Assembly (NCBI RefSeq): GCF_006547145.1 | Contig: NZ_CP041244.1 | Coordinates: 5,084,001-5,148,000 of the forward strand | From: Actinomadura sp. WMMA1423 | GTDB lineage: Bacteria > Actinomycetota > Actinomycetes > Streptosporangiales > Streptosporangiaceae | Direction of reading: 5' to 3' | DNA: 64,000 bases | Part shown: positions 16,196 to 26,515 of the stretch, one piece after another | Position numbering within the stretch: the stretch's first letter is position 1 | How the letters are laid out: each line of letters begins with the position of its first letter | Notes under the pieces: generated by a model | The model's input: only the letters and a program-made list of their open reading frames with translations | What the model was told of the DNA's origin: nothing | Databases searched by the model: none | Position numbers and translations under genes: made by a program

Positions 16196-17057
16196 TCAGA
16201 GCAGGCCGCCGATGCTGCGGTTCTGGGAGACGGCGGTGTCGAACGCGAGCGGGCAGGCCAGCACGAGCGTGCGCATCGGCTCCTGCAACTGGACGTGCAT
16301 GCGCAGGACGTACCGGTCGGCCCCGGTGAACACCTGGGACAGGAACTCGCCCATCCCTGCGAAGCCGCGCTGGATCCGGGCGAGCTCCTGCTGCTGCCAG
16401 TCGGTGATCCGGCCGCTGAGAAGCTCGTAGTAGCCGATCTGCCGCTCGTGCGGGTCGAGGGATCTCCCAGCCGCGCATCGCCCGCTTGCGCAGGTGGCCG
16501 ACCAGCCCGCCGTTCGGGGCCAGCACCTGCATCATGGGCGTGCCCACGAACCCGTACGGCTTGTAGAAGTGGAAGTACGGCATGCCGTCCGGGCGCAGGA
16601 TCGACAGTTTCCGCTCGGCCTTGGTCTGGCTGCCCTGGCTCATGACGCGCAGGGCCTTCTTCGCGCCGCCCACCCCCTGCTCCCGGACGTACGCCGCGGG
16701 CTGCCCCTGCGGGCTCCAGATCGTGTAGTTCGCCTCGGTCGAGAAGAACTGCGCCGGCTGGTCGTAGACGAGGATCGGTGATCCGTACAGGTCGGCGGGC
16801 TGCTGCGGCGGCCGCTGGTGGTGGTGCTGCGGTTGGTGGTGCTGCGGGTACTGCGGCCCGGGGTAGCCGCCCTGCTGGGGGGCCGGGTAGCCGCCCTGCT
16901 GCGGCGGCGGGTAGCCGGGCGCCCTCGGCGGATATCCGTAGGCGGGAGGCGGTGCCGGGGGCGCGTACGGCGGAGCGGGCGGGGGCGCTCCGTAGGGCGG
17001 CGCACCGCCGTGGCCAGGGCCGCCTGGCGGGGCGGGTGGGGGCGGGGGGTATCCCAT
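16196..17057 (-). pseudogene. Frameshifted scramblase/LURP-one-like protein with Pro-rich N-terminus
   Basis: From ATG 17057 the frame encodes a Pro/Gly/Tyr/Gln-rich region (about 95 residues) and then a scramblase-like barrel: GSPILVYDQPAQFF, YTIWSPQGQPAAYVRE, RVMSQGSQTKAERKLSILRPDG, HFYKPYGFVGTPMMQVL, RKRAMRGW. At 16466-16468 (CCC on the plus strand) the sense changes: with one base removed the protein continues RSLDPHERQIGYYELLSG and runs about 89 residues to SQNRSIGGLL and a TGA at 16196. Without correction the reading runs into unrelated frame. Either a true frameshift or a sequencing error in a GGG run. Confidence 0.8.
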
Positions 17058-17151
17058 GGCGGCTCCTGAGAAGGTGATCACCGCGGACGACGCGCGACAC
17101 GATACGCCGCGGACGCCCGGCCCCACAGCCGGATCCGCCCGTCCCCCGGCA

Positions 17152-18015
17152 CTACTTGAGGAGGCGGGACATCCTGCGGTCGGCGAGCGGTTTGCCGCCC
17201 GTCTGGCAGGTGGGGCAGTACTGGAGCGCCGAGTCGGCGAACGACACCTCGCGGACCGTGTCCCCGCACACCGGGCACTTCTCGCCGGCGCGCCCGTGCA
17301 CCCGCAGGCCGGTCTTCTTCTCGCCCTTGAGGTCCTGCGCCTCCAGGCCGCGCGAGCGCTCCACCGCGTCCCGCAGGGTGGTGACGATCGCGTCGTGCAG
17401 GACGGCCACGTCCTCCTCGGTCAGCGAGGAGGCGATCTTGAAGGGGGACATCCTCGCGACGTGCAGCACCTCGTCGGAGTAGGCGTTGCCGATGCCCGCG
17501 ATCACCTTCTGGTCGCGCAGCAGCCCCTTGATCTGCGTGCGCTTGCCGTGGACGATCTCGCCGAGGGCCGCCGGGGTGAACGACTCGTCCAGCGGGTCGG
17601 GGCCGAGCGAGGCCACGCCGGGCACGTCCTCCGGGTCGCGGACGACGTAGACGGCGAGGCCCTTCTTGGTGCCGGCCTCGGTGAGGTCGAAGCCCGAGCC
17701 GTCGTCGAGGTGCACGCGCAGGGCGAGCGGGTTCTTGCCGCCGGGCCGGACGGGCCTGGTCGGGATCTCGTCGCGCCAGCGCAGCCAGCCGGCGCGGGCC
17801 AGGTGGACGACGAGGTGCAGGCCGTCGACGTCCAGGTCGAGGAACTTGCCGTGCCGGGCCGCGCCGGTGACGGTCAGGCCGCCGAGCGCGGTCACCGGCG
17901 GGTCGTAGGTCTTCAGCGCGGAGATGGCGAGAACATCGACGCGGGCGACGGCATGGCCGACCGCGCGCTCCCGCAGGAACCCCGCCAGCGCCTCCACCTC
18001 AGGTAGTTCGGGCAT
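17152..18015 (-). CDS. Fpg/Nei-family DNA glycosylase
   Basis: The 287-residue base-excision repair enzyme begins PELPEVE after Met removal, so Pro2 is the Schiff-base nucleophile and Glu3 the catalytic acid. The helix-two-turn-helix follows QKVIAGIGNAYSDEVLHVA, and a zinc finger CPVC...CPTC (CxxC-x16-CxxC) sits before the C-terminus, with the usual basic residues in TGGKPLADRR. It could be Fpg (8-oxoguanine) or Nei-like (oxidised pyrimidine); sequence alone does not separate them here. Confidence 0.92.
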   Translation of the reverse strand: MPELPEVEALAGFLRERAVGHAVARVDVLAISALKTYDPPVTALGGLTVTGAARHGKFLDLDVDGLHLVVHLARAGWLRWRDEIPTRPVRPGGKNPLALRVHLDDGSGFDLTEAGTKKGLAVYVVRDPEDVPGVASLGPDPLDESFTPAALGEIVHGKRTQIKGLLRDQKVIAGIGNAYSDEVLHVARMSPFKIASSLTEEDVAVLHDAIVTTLRDAVERSRGLEAQDLKGEKKTGLRVHGRAGEKCPVCGDTVREVSFADSALQYCPTCQTGGKPLADRRMSRLLK

Positions 18016-18122
18016 GGCTTCAGTATCCGCGAAGAGCCGGGGTGCCAGAACGTTCGTCCACAGCCCTGTGGACACCTGTGGAAAACCCTGGGAGCGATGT
18101 GACCCGGATCTCGGAATTACCC

Positions 18123-18138
18123 ATACCCCCCTGGGGTT
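18123..18138. promoter_or_regulatory. CsoR-type copper operator 1
   Basis: ATACCCCCCTGGGGTT is a near-palindrome of the actinobacterial CsoR type (TACCCCnnnGGGGTA core). It lies 90 bases upstream of copZ. Confidence 0.65.
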
Positions 18139-18177
18139 GTCACGGGTATCCGGTTATGGCAGCATATGGGCGACAGA

Positions 18178-18193
18178 ATACCCCCCAGGGGTA
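18178..18193. promoter_or_regulatory. CsoR-type copper operator 2
   Basis: ATACCCCCCAGGGGTA, centred 55 bases downstream of operator 1 and 20 bases ahead of the copZ start. The pair brackets the promoter region, as expected for copper-relieved repression. Confidence 0.7.
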
Positions 18194-18213
18194 AAGGACC
18201 GAGGGAGACGACG

Positions 18214-18420
18214 ATGAGCACCGCCACCTACACCGTCAGCGGGATGACCTGCGGCCACTGCGTGAGCTCGGTGACCGAGGAGGTCGAGCAGATCGCCGGC
18301 GTGACCGGCGTGGACGTCGACCTCCAGACCGGCAGGGTCACCGTGACCAGCGAGACGCCCCTCGACGACGCCCGGGTCAAGGACGCCGTCGAGGAGGCCG
18401 GGTACCAGCTGACCTCATGA
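18214..18420 (+). CDS. copZ: Copper chaperone (HMA domain)
   Basis: The 68-residue protein is one heavy-metal-associated domain with the Cu(I)-binding loop GMTCGHC near residues 10-16 and the normal ferredoxin-like length. It would hand copper to the ATPase encoded downstream. ATG 18214 follows GAGGGAGACGACG. It is the first gene behind two CsoR-type operators. Confidence 0.93.
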   Translation: MSTATYTVSGMTCGHCVSSVTEEVEQIAGVTGVDVDLQTGRVTVTSETPLDDARVKDAVEEAGYQLTS

Positions 18421-18481
18421 GCGGACCGCACCTCGCCCCCGGCGGGGTGCGCCCCTCGGACATCGAGCGGAGTGAGACGGC

Positions 18482-19447
18482 ATGAACAGCGCGACCAGGC
18501 TGGGCGCCTACGCCGTGGGACTGGCGGTCGTCTTCGGCGGCGCCGCGGGCGTCGGCAAGATCGTCGGTCCCGTCGGCGGGACGGCGGAAATGGCCTCCCA
18601 CGACGGCGGCGGGGGCCACGGCGGTGCGGGCGGCGAGCACGGCGCCGGAGGGCACGAGAGCGCGGCGTCCCACACGCCGGGCGGCCTCCAGGTGTCGGAG
18701 GACGGCTTCACGCTCGCCCCGCAGCGGACGGTCCTGAGCCCTGGCAAGAAGACGGAGTTCCGGTTCACCATCAACGGGCCGGACGGCAAGCCCGTCACCG
18801 GGTTCAAGCCGCTGCACGGCAAGCTCCTGCACCTGATCGTGGCGCGGCGCGACCTGTCCGGCTTCCAGCACCTGCACCCGACCCAGCTCGGCGGCGGCGT
18901 CTGGACCGTCCCGATCACGCTGGCCAAGCCCGGCGCGTACCGGTTCTTCACCGACATCCAGCCGGACGGCGCGAAGCGGCAGCTCACGCTCGGCGCCGAC
19001 GTCTTCGCCCCCGGCGACCTGAAGCCGGCGCCGCTGCCCGAGCCCGAGCAGGTCGCGAAGGTGGACGGCTACGAGGTGCGCCTCACCGGCGGGCTCACTC
19101 CCGGCAAGTCCACCGAACTGACCCTCACGGTGAGCAAGGACGGCGAGCCGGTCAACGACCTGGAGCCGTACCTGGAGGCGTACGGCCACCTCGTCGCGCT
19201 GCGGCAGGGCGACCTCGCCTACCTCCACGTCCATCCGGACGGGGAGCCCGGCGACGGCGAGACCAAGCCCGGCCCCGGCATAACGTTCTTCGCCGAGGCG
19301 CCCAGCTCCGGCGCGTACCGCCTCTACCTGGACTTCAAGCACGACGGCAAGGTCCGCACGGCCGAGTTCACGGTGCACGCGGGGCACGTCCCCGTCCAGG
19401 AGCAGGAGCCCGAGCAGGGCCACGGCGACGAGCCCCACACCCACTGA
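18482..19447 (+). CDS. His-rich exported copper-associated protein
   Basis: The 321-residue protein has an N-terminal hydrophobic segment (about 8-33) acting as signal or anchor, then a His/Gly-rich stretch (GGGGHGGAGGEHGAGGHE, about 40-60) and two similar beta-sandwich-like halves. Each half has an HxHP-type motif: FQHLHPTQL and YLHVHPDGE. It ends EQGHGDEPHTH. These histidines suggest periplasm-side copper binding. I know no enzymatic role. It lies between copZ and copA and shares their operator. Confidence 0.8.
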   Translation: MNSATRLGAYAVGLAVVFGGAAGVGKIVGPVGGTAEMASHDGGGGHGGAGGEHGAGGHESAASHTPGGLQVSEDGFTLAPQRTVLSPGKKTEFRFTINGPDGKPVTGFKPLHGKLLHLIVARRDLSGFQHLHPTQLGGGVWTVPITLAKPGAYRFFTDIQPDGAKRQLTLGADVFAPGDLKPAPLPEPEQVAKVDGYEVRLTGGLTPGKSTELTLTVSKDGEPVNDLEPYLEAYGHLVALRQGDLAYLHVHPDGEPGDGETKPGPGITFFAEAPSSGAYRLYLDFKHDGKVRTAEFTVHAGHVPVQEQEPEQGHGDEPHTH

Positions 19448-19479
19448 CGTTCCGCACGATCGAAGCAGAGGAGGACGCG

Positions 19480-21711
<2,232 letters not shown>

Positions 21712-21713
21712 TT

Positions 21714-21762
21714 GCGGTTCGTGGGGCGCCGGGCCCTGGGGGCCCGGCGCCCCACGAACCGC
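21714..21762. terminator. Perfect 22-bp-arm terminator hairpin after copA
   Basis: Arms 21714-21735 and 21741-21762 are exact complements, with loop CTGGG. It also forms the terminal hairpin of repeat copy 3 when read on the minus strand, so it can serve copA and the convergent MarR gene. Confidence 0.9.
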
Positions 21763-21851
21763 GTGCGATTGCTGCATCGCTCCGACTCGCCTTGGGGCTC
21801 GCTGCGCGATCGGTTTCTCGCAGGCTCGAAACCGGCTTCGCACGCAATCGC
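21714..21851 (-). repeat. Convergent-gene repeat element, copy 3 (inverted, diverged)
   Basis: Read on the minus strand, 21851-21766 matches the body of copies 1 and 2 at most positions (blocks GATCGCGCAGCGAGCC, CAAGGCGAG, GAGCGATGC). The terminal hairpin is unrelated in sequence to theirs: here it is the long 21714-21762 stem. The element follows the MarR gene stop by about 75 bases and separates it from copA. Confidence 0.78.
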
Positions 21852-21927
21852 GACACCTGGGGTCGCCGATGGCTGGGGTGCCGGTTGATGTCGCCCCGCC
21901 ACGAAGAGCCGGCGGGATCGGGCGTGG

Positions 21928-22359
21928 TCAGGCGCGAATAATTGCCAGCAGGGGGGCGAGGTTGGGGTCGGTGGCGGTCTCGTCCAGGGCCTCGGTGAGG
22001 GTCTCCTCGTAGGTGGGGGCGGCCTTGTCCTGGACGGCGCGGCCCTCGTCGGTGATGACGGTATAGACGCCGCGGCGGTCCTTGGGGCACATGTCGCGGC
22101 GGGTGAGGCCGGCGGACTCCAGGCGCGCGACGAGCCGGCTGACCGAGCTCTGGTTGAGGCCGATCAGGTCGGCGAGCTCCTGCATGCGCAGTTCGCCGTC
22201 GTCGGCGCGGGCGAGCCGGCAGAGCGCGCGGTACTCCGACAGGCCGATCCCGTGGCGGCGCTGCAGGGCCTTGGAGAGCCCGTGCTCGACCCGCCCGTGC
22301 AGCGTGACGATGCCGTCCCAGAGCGCCGCGTCCGCCGCGGCCTTCCCGTCAGCGCCCAT
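21928..22359 (-). CDS. MarR-family transcriptional regulator
   Basis: The 143-residue winged-helix protein has the MarR dimer helices and a DNA-binding core LRMQELADLIGLNQSSVSRLVARLESAGLTRR followed by the wing PKDRRGVYTVITDEG. A Cys in RRDMCPKDRRG could be redox-active but this is speculation. It is divergent from the flavin oxidoreductase at 22468, with a palindromic operator between them, so it very likely represses that gene and itself. Confidence 0.9.
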   Translation of the reverse strand: MGADGKAAADAALWDGIVTLHGRVEHGLSKALQRRHGIGLSEYRALCRLARADDGELRMQELADLIGLNQSSVSRLVARLESAGLTRRDMCPKDRRGVYTVITDEGRAVQDKAAPTYEETLTEALDETATDPNLAPLLAIIRA

Positions 22360-22390
22360 CGCGCACCCCGCTTCCTCTTGACTCCAGCTT

Positions 22391-22436
22391 ACATGCAGTG
22401 CCAATATCTGCATGTACATGCAACACATGCAGATAC
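22391..22436. promoter_or_regulatory. MarR operator cluster
   Basis: Perfect inverted repeat TATCTGCATGT (22405-22415) / ACATGCAGATA (22425-22435), overlapping the perfect 14-base palindrome TGCATGTACATGCA (22409-22422); a further ACATGCAG half site is at 22391-22398. It lies in the divergent promoter of the MarR and oxidoreductase genes. Confidence 0.8.
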
Positions 22437-22467
22437 ATGCAAATGGCCCGCCGAGAGGATGAGGACG

Positions 22468-23547
22468 ATGACCAGCCCCCTGCTCGCCTCCTACGAAGGC
22501 CCGCATCTCAGGCTGCGCAACCGCATCGCGATGGCGCCCATGACGCGGGGCCGGGCCGACGACGCGACCGGCGTCCCGCATCCGCTGACCAAGGAGTACT
22601 ACGCCCAGCGGGCGAGCGCGGGCCTCATCGTCACCGAGGGGCTCTGGCCGCACGTGCTGGGCAAGGGCGGTCCCGGCATCCCCGGTCTGGTGACTGACGA
22701 GCAGGTCGCCGGGTGGCGCGAGGTGACCGACGCCGTGCACGAGGCGGGCGGGACGATCTTCGCCCAGCTCTGGCACGTGGGCCGGATGACGCATCCGCTC
22801 ATCCTGCCGGGCGGCGCCACGCCCGTCGCGCCCTCGGCGGTCGGCATCCGCTCGGAGCGCATCCACACCAACGGGGGCGGCGTCCCCCACGTCACGCCGC
22901 GCGCCATGACGACCGCCGAGGCCGAGGAGACGGTCGCGGCCTTCGCCGCCGAGGCGCGCAACGCCGTCCGCGCCGGATTCGACGGCGTCGAGGTGCACGG
23001 CGCGAACGGCTACCTCATCCAGCAGTTCCTGGCCGAGAACACCAACCTGCGCACCGACCGGTTCGGCGGCTCCCGCGAGGGCCGGCTCCGCTTCGCCCTG
23101 GACGTCGTCCAGGCGGTGGCGGACGCGGTCGGCCCTGAGCGCGTCGGGCTGCGGATCTCCCCCGACAACCCGGAGAACGAGATCGCCGAGCAGGACCCCC
23201 AGGGCACCTACCGCGCCCTCGTCGACGCGCTCGACCCGCTCGGCCTGGCCTACCTGCACGTCATCGAGCGGGGCGCGTACGGGGCGCTCGCCGATCTGCG
23301 GCCCCGCTGGTCGGGCACGCTCATCGGGAACTTCAACGGGCCGGAGCCGACGTCCCGGCGCGCCGGGGAGGAGGTCGTCGCGGCCGGCCTGGCCGACGTC
23401 TTCTCCTACGGGCGCCTGTTCATCTCCAACCCCGATCTCCCCGCACGCTTCGCGACGTCCGCCCCGCTGGCCGCCCACGTCGAGGAACTCGTCTACGGCG
23501 GCCATGCCGAGGGCTACATCGACTACCCCTCGCTCGCCCGCGTGTGA
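22468..23547 (+). CDS. Old-yellow-enzyme family NAD(P)H:flavin oxidoreductase
   Basis: The 359-residue TIM-barrel enzyme uses FMN to reduce activated C=C bonds or related electrophiles. Family marks: NRIAMAPMTRGRA (FMN contact), AQLWHVGRM, GVEVHGANGYLIQQFL (the HxxN/H pair binding substrate), RTDRFGGS, RISPDN and SYGRLFISNPDLPAR. ATG 22468 chosen (MTSPLLASYEGP); an ATG nine bases upstream is possible. MarR-controlled, which suggests induction by an electrophilic or quinone-like compound. Confidence 0.93.
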   Translation: MTSPLLASYEGPHLRLRNRIAMAPMTRGRADDATGVPHPLTKEYYAQRASAGLIVTEGLWPHVLGKGGPGIPGLVTDEQVAGWREVTDAVHEAGGTIFAQLWHVGRMTHPLILPGGATPVAPSAVGIRSERIHTNGGGVPHVTPRAMTTAEAEETVAAFAAEARNAVRAGFDGVEVHGANGYLIQQFLAENTNLRTDRFGGSREGRLRFALDVVQAVADAVGPERVGLRISPDNPENEIAEQDPQGTYRALVDALDPLGLAYLHVIERGAYGALADLRPRWSGTLIGNFNGPEPTSRRAGEEVVAAGLADVFSYGRLFISNPDLPARFATSAPLAAHVEELVYGGHAEGYIDYPSLARV

Positions 23548-23551
23548 CGGC

Positions 23552-24160
23552 TCAGGTCTCCACGGACCAGAAGGCCAGTTCGTGCCGCATGCCCTCCATG
23601 AAGAGGCGTTCCGCGGCGGCCGGGTCGGGGGCCGCCTCGTCGATCATCTGGGCGATGCGGGCGGCGAGGTCGGCGAAGCCCGGGTCGGCGTAGGTGTCGA
23701 CCCAGCGGCGGTAGCGGGGCTCGGACGGCGGGTCCTCGGCGAGGATCCGTCCGAGGGTGGAGTAGCCCCACATGCACGGGTAGAGGGCCGCGAGCCCGTC
23801 GGCGTACACGGCGGCGCTGTCCAGCAGGAAGGACGTGTAGGCGGCGCAGGCGGGCCCCTTCTCGGCGCCGTCGAGGTCGGCGGAGAAGCTCGCGGACAGG
23901 GAGCGGTGCAGGTCGAGCTCGTCGTGGAAGGTGGCGTGGGCCAGGTCGACGAGGTCTCCCAGGTGGGCGTCAGGAGCCTGCCACGCCAGACGGGAGAAGA
24001 CGCGCACGTAGTCGTGCAGGAAGAGGTAGTCCTGTTCCAGCCAGGAGCGGAACACGGCCTCGTCGAGGTCGCCTTGGGCGATGCCCTTCACGGTCGGGTG
24101 CTGGAGTTGCTCGTCCACCAGCGGACGGCCCAGTTCTTCCAAGTGCGCGGCGAGACTCAT
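23552..24160 (-). CDS. tenA: TenA-family thiaminase II (aminopyrimidine aminohydrolase)
   Basis: The 202-residue all-helical protein matches TenA: FRSWLEQDYLFLHDYVRVFSRL near residue 40-60, HDELDLH, catalytic Cys in YPCMWGYSTLG near residue 130-140, and C-terminal Glu in FMEGMRHELAFW. TenA hydrolyses formylaminopyrimidine or thiamine breakdown products to hydroxymethylpyrimidine. This is the product that CytX (13702-15051) would import, so both serve thiamine salvage although they are 8 kb apart. It ends four bases from the convergent oxidoreductase gene. Confidence 0.92.
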   Translation of the reverse strand: MSLAAHLEELGRPLVDEQLQHPTVKGIAQGDLDEAVFRSWLEQDYLFLHDYVRVFSRLAWQAPDAHLGDLVDLAHATFHDELDLHRSLSASFSADLDGAEKGPACAAYTSFLLDSAAVYADGLAALYPCMWGYSTLGRILAEDPPSEPRYRRWVDTYADPGFADLAARIAQMIDEAAPDPAAAERLFMEGMRHELAFWSVET

Positions 24161-24182
24161 GGCGCCAGTCTGCCGCAGACAC

Positions 24183-24225
24183 GACCAGGCCCCGCCGGGT
24201 CGAGCGACCCGGCGGGGCCTTGGTC
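24183..24225 (-). terminator. Hairpin terminator of the deacetylase-glycosyltransferase operon
   Basis: Arms 24183-24201 and 24206-24225 (GACCCGGCGGGGCC core) pair with a single extra T around loop GAGC. It lies downstream of the stop at 24336 and just ahead of tenA. Confidence 0.8.
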
Positions 24226-24335
24226 TAGCACCGGTGTGCGGGTCGCCTCTCGGCGAAAGGCACAACACGGCTCCAGCCGGACGGTATTCCGTGAAGGCGA
24301 TAGGTGAGGCCCGGGGACACCAGGCACACCGGCTG

Positions 24336-26513
24336 TCATCTGTAACCGATGGGCCCCGGCGATTGTTCCCGGGTCCCGAAATCCGCGAAGGTCCCCGTCC
24401 GGCGGATGGTGTGCCATCCCAGGCGGGACCCCAGCAGCGCGGTCACCACGGACTGGAGAACGACCAGGTACATGAGCTGCCGGTACACGAACTGCTGGAG
24501 CGGCAGCGCCCACAGGGGACGGACGGACTCGCCGTCCAGCCACAGGGCGTAGGCCCCGGCGGCGGCCTGCGCGGCGACGAAGAGCGTCCAGGAGATGAGC
24601 GGCACGACGGGGTCGAGGAAGAACAGCCCGAACAGCGCGAACAGGTCGATGACCGGCGCGAACAGGGGAAGCAGCACCTGGAACACCGTCAGGTAGGGCA
24701 GGCAGCGGCGGCCGAACCGCCCCGAGCCGCCGCCCTCGACGACGGAGCGGCGGTGCTTCCACATCGCCTGCATCGTCCCGTAGCACCAGCGGTACCGCTG
24801 CCTCCACAGCTGCCGCAGCGACGACGGCGCCTCGGTCCAGGCGAGGGCCTTCTCCTCGTAGACGACGCGCCGCCCCGTGCGGCAGATCGCTATGGTGAGG
24901 TCGGTGTCCTCGGCGAGGGTGTCGCCCGGGACGCCGCCCACCTCGGCGAGGACGGACCGCCGGAACGCCCCGATCGCGCCCGGGATGGTCGGCATGCAGC
25001 GCAGGAGGTCGAACATCCGCCGGTCGAGGTTGAAGCCGATGACGTACTCGATGTGCTGCCAGCGGCCGAGGAGGCCGCCCCGGTTGGCGACCTTGGTGTT
25101 GCCGCTCACCGCGCCCACCTCCGGGTCCGCGAAGGGGGCGAGCAGGTGCCGGAGGGTGTCGCGCTGGAAGACGGTGTCGCCGTCCACGAGCACGAGGACG
25201 TCGGCCCCCGCCGCGGCGATGCCCGCGTTGAGCGCGCTCGGCTTCCCGCCGTTGGGCTTGCGGACGAGGTGCAGGCCGGGCAGCCGCATCGACTCGACGA
25301 TCGCGGCCGTGGCGTCGGCGGACCCGTCGTCCACCACGATGACCTCGACGGTTCCGGGGTAGTCGGTGTCGAGCAGCGAGGCGACCGTCGCCGCGATGCC
25401 GGCCTCCTCGTTGTAGGCGGGGACGACCACGGAGACCGGCGGGAACGGGTCCGGCGGCAGACCGCCCGGTGGCGGCCCCCGCCGACCGCGGGCGCGGCGC
25501 GGCCGGTGCTCGGGCCTGCGGACCCGGCGCATGTGGACGTGCGCGAACACCAGCAGCATGAGGAGCCTGAGCACGCAGAGGACGCCCGCGACCCCGAACA
25601 CCGCGCCCATGGTGCCGGTGAGCGCGGACGCCGCCCGCTGGGCCGTGACCAGCGTCCAGCCGACGGCGCGCTCGCGCAGGGGCACCGCGACCTCGGCGGG
25701 AGGCATCCCCAGCGCCCGCGTGAGCGTGGTGAAGCGGTAGCCCTGCGGCTGGAGCCTGTCGATGATCTGCTCGACGGCCGCGACGGTCTCGGACCGGTCG
25801 CCGCCCGAGTCGTGCAGCATCACGACGGCGCCCTCGCCGCGCGCGCCCGCCGCCAGCGCCCGCCGGACGATCGCCGCCGTGCCGGGGCGGGCCCAGTCCT
25901 CGGTGTCGCGGTCGGTGAGGACGACGACGTAGCCGTCCTCGCCCGCCCGCTCGGCCGCGCGCCACTCCGGGGCGGTGAGGCCGTCCGGACGGGAGGAGTA
26001 CGGCATCCGCATCAGCCTGGTGTGGACGCCCGCCGCGCCCGCCAGCGCGCGTTGCGTGAGGTCCATCTCCAGGCGCCCGCGCCAGCGCGGCACGGCGGCG
26101 AGGTCGGCGTGGGTGTAGGTGTGCGAGCCGATCTCGTGGCCCTCGCGGAGGACGCGGCGGGTCAGCTCCGGCTCGCTCGCCACGCGCGCGCCGACGGTGA
26201 AGAACGTGGCGCGGGCGCCGCGGCGGCGCAGGACGTCCAGCAGCCGCGGCGTCCACTCGGGGTCGGGGCCGTCGTCGAACGTCAGCGCGATCGTCTTCGC
26301 CGGCATGCGGCGGCTCCGCGGCGCGCCGCCCGAGAGGTTGACCACGGGCCCGCCCTCGGTCGCTCGGGACGGCGCCGGCGCGGCGTCCCCCTTGGCCCGC
26401 GGCGCCTCGCCGACGGCCCCGCTCGCGAAGCCGTCCAGGAGGAGGAGCACGGCCAGCACCAGGCCGCCGAGCGACAGCAGGATCCAGTGGGCCCGCGGTT
26501 CACCCCGTCGCAT
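24336..26513 (-). CDS. Polysaccharide deacetylase-glycosyltransferase fusion (MatB-like)
   Basis: The 725-residue membrane protein has an N-terminal membrane segment (10-27), an extracellular NodB-type carbohydrate deacetylase (about 72-260: TFDDGP, SHTYTHAD, RMPYSSR, MLHDSGG), a central membrane segment, and a family-2 glycosyltransferase (about 365-600: VVDDGSAD, DGD, EDTD, QRYRW) followed by four or more membrane segments. The domain order matches Streptomyces MatB, which with MatA makes a poly-N-acetylglucosamine-like cell-surface glycan; synthesis of such a glycan is the likely role. It begins two bases after the upstream gene's stop. Confidence 0.88.
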   Translation of the reverse strand: MRRGEPRAHWILLSLGGLVLAVLLLLDGFASGAVGEAPRAKGDAAPAPSRATEGGPVVNLSGGAPRSRRMPAKTIALTFDDGPDPEWTPRLLDVLRRRGARATFFTVGARVASEPELTRRVLREGHEIGSHTYTHADLAAVPRWRGRLEMDLTQRALAGAAGVHTRLMRMPYSSRPDGLTAPEWRAAERAGEDGYVVVLTDRDTEDWARPGTAAIVRRALAAGARGEGAVVMLHDSGGDRSETVAAVEQIIDRLQPQGYRFTTLTRALGMPPAEVAVPLRERAVGWTLVTAQRAASALTGTMGAVFGVAGVLCVLRLLMLLVFAHVHMRRVRRPEHRPRRARGRRGPPPGGLPPDPFPPVSVVVPAYNEEAGIAATVASLLDTDYPGTVEVIVVDDGSADATAAIVESMRLPGLHLVRKPNGGKPSALNAGIAAAGADVLVLVDGDTVFQRDTLRHLLAPFADPEVGAVSGNTKVANRGGLLGRWQHIEYVIGFNLDRRMFDLLRCMPTIPGAIGAFRRSVLAEVGGVPGDTLAEDTDLTIAICRTGRRVVYEEKALAWTEAPSSLRQLWRQRYRWCYGTMQAMWKHRRSVVEGGGSGRFGRRCLPYLTVFQVLLPLFAPVIDLFALFGLFFLDPVVPLISWTLFVAAQAAAGAYALWLDGESVRPLWALPLQQFVYRQLMYLVVLQSVVTALLGSRLGWHTIRRTGTFADFGTREQSPGPIGYR

Positions 26514-26515
26514 GC

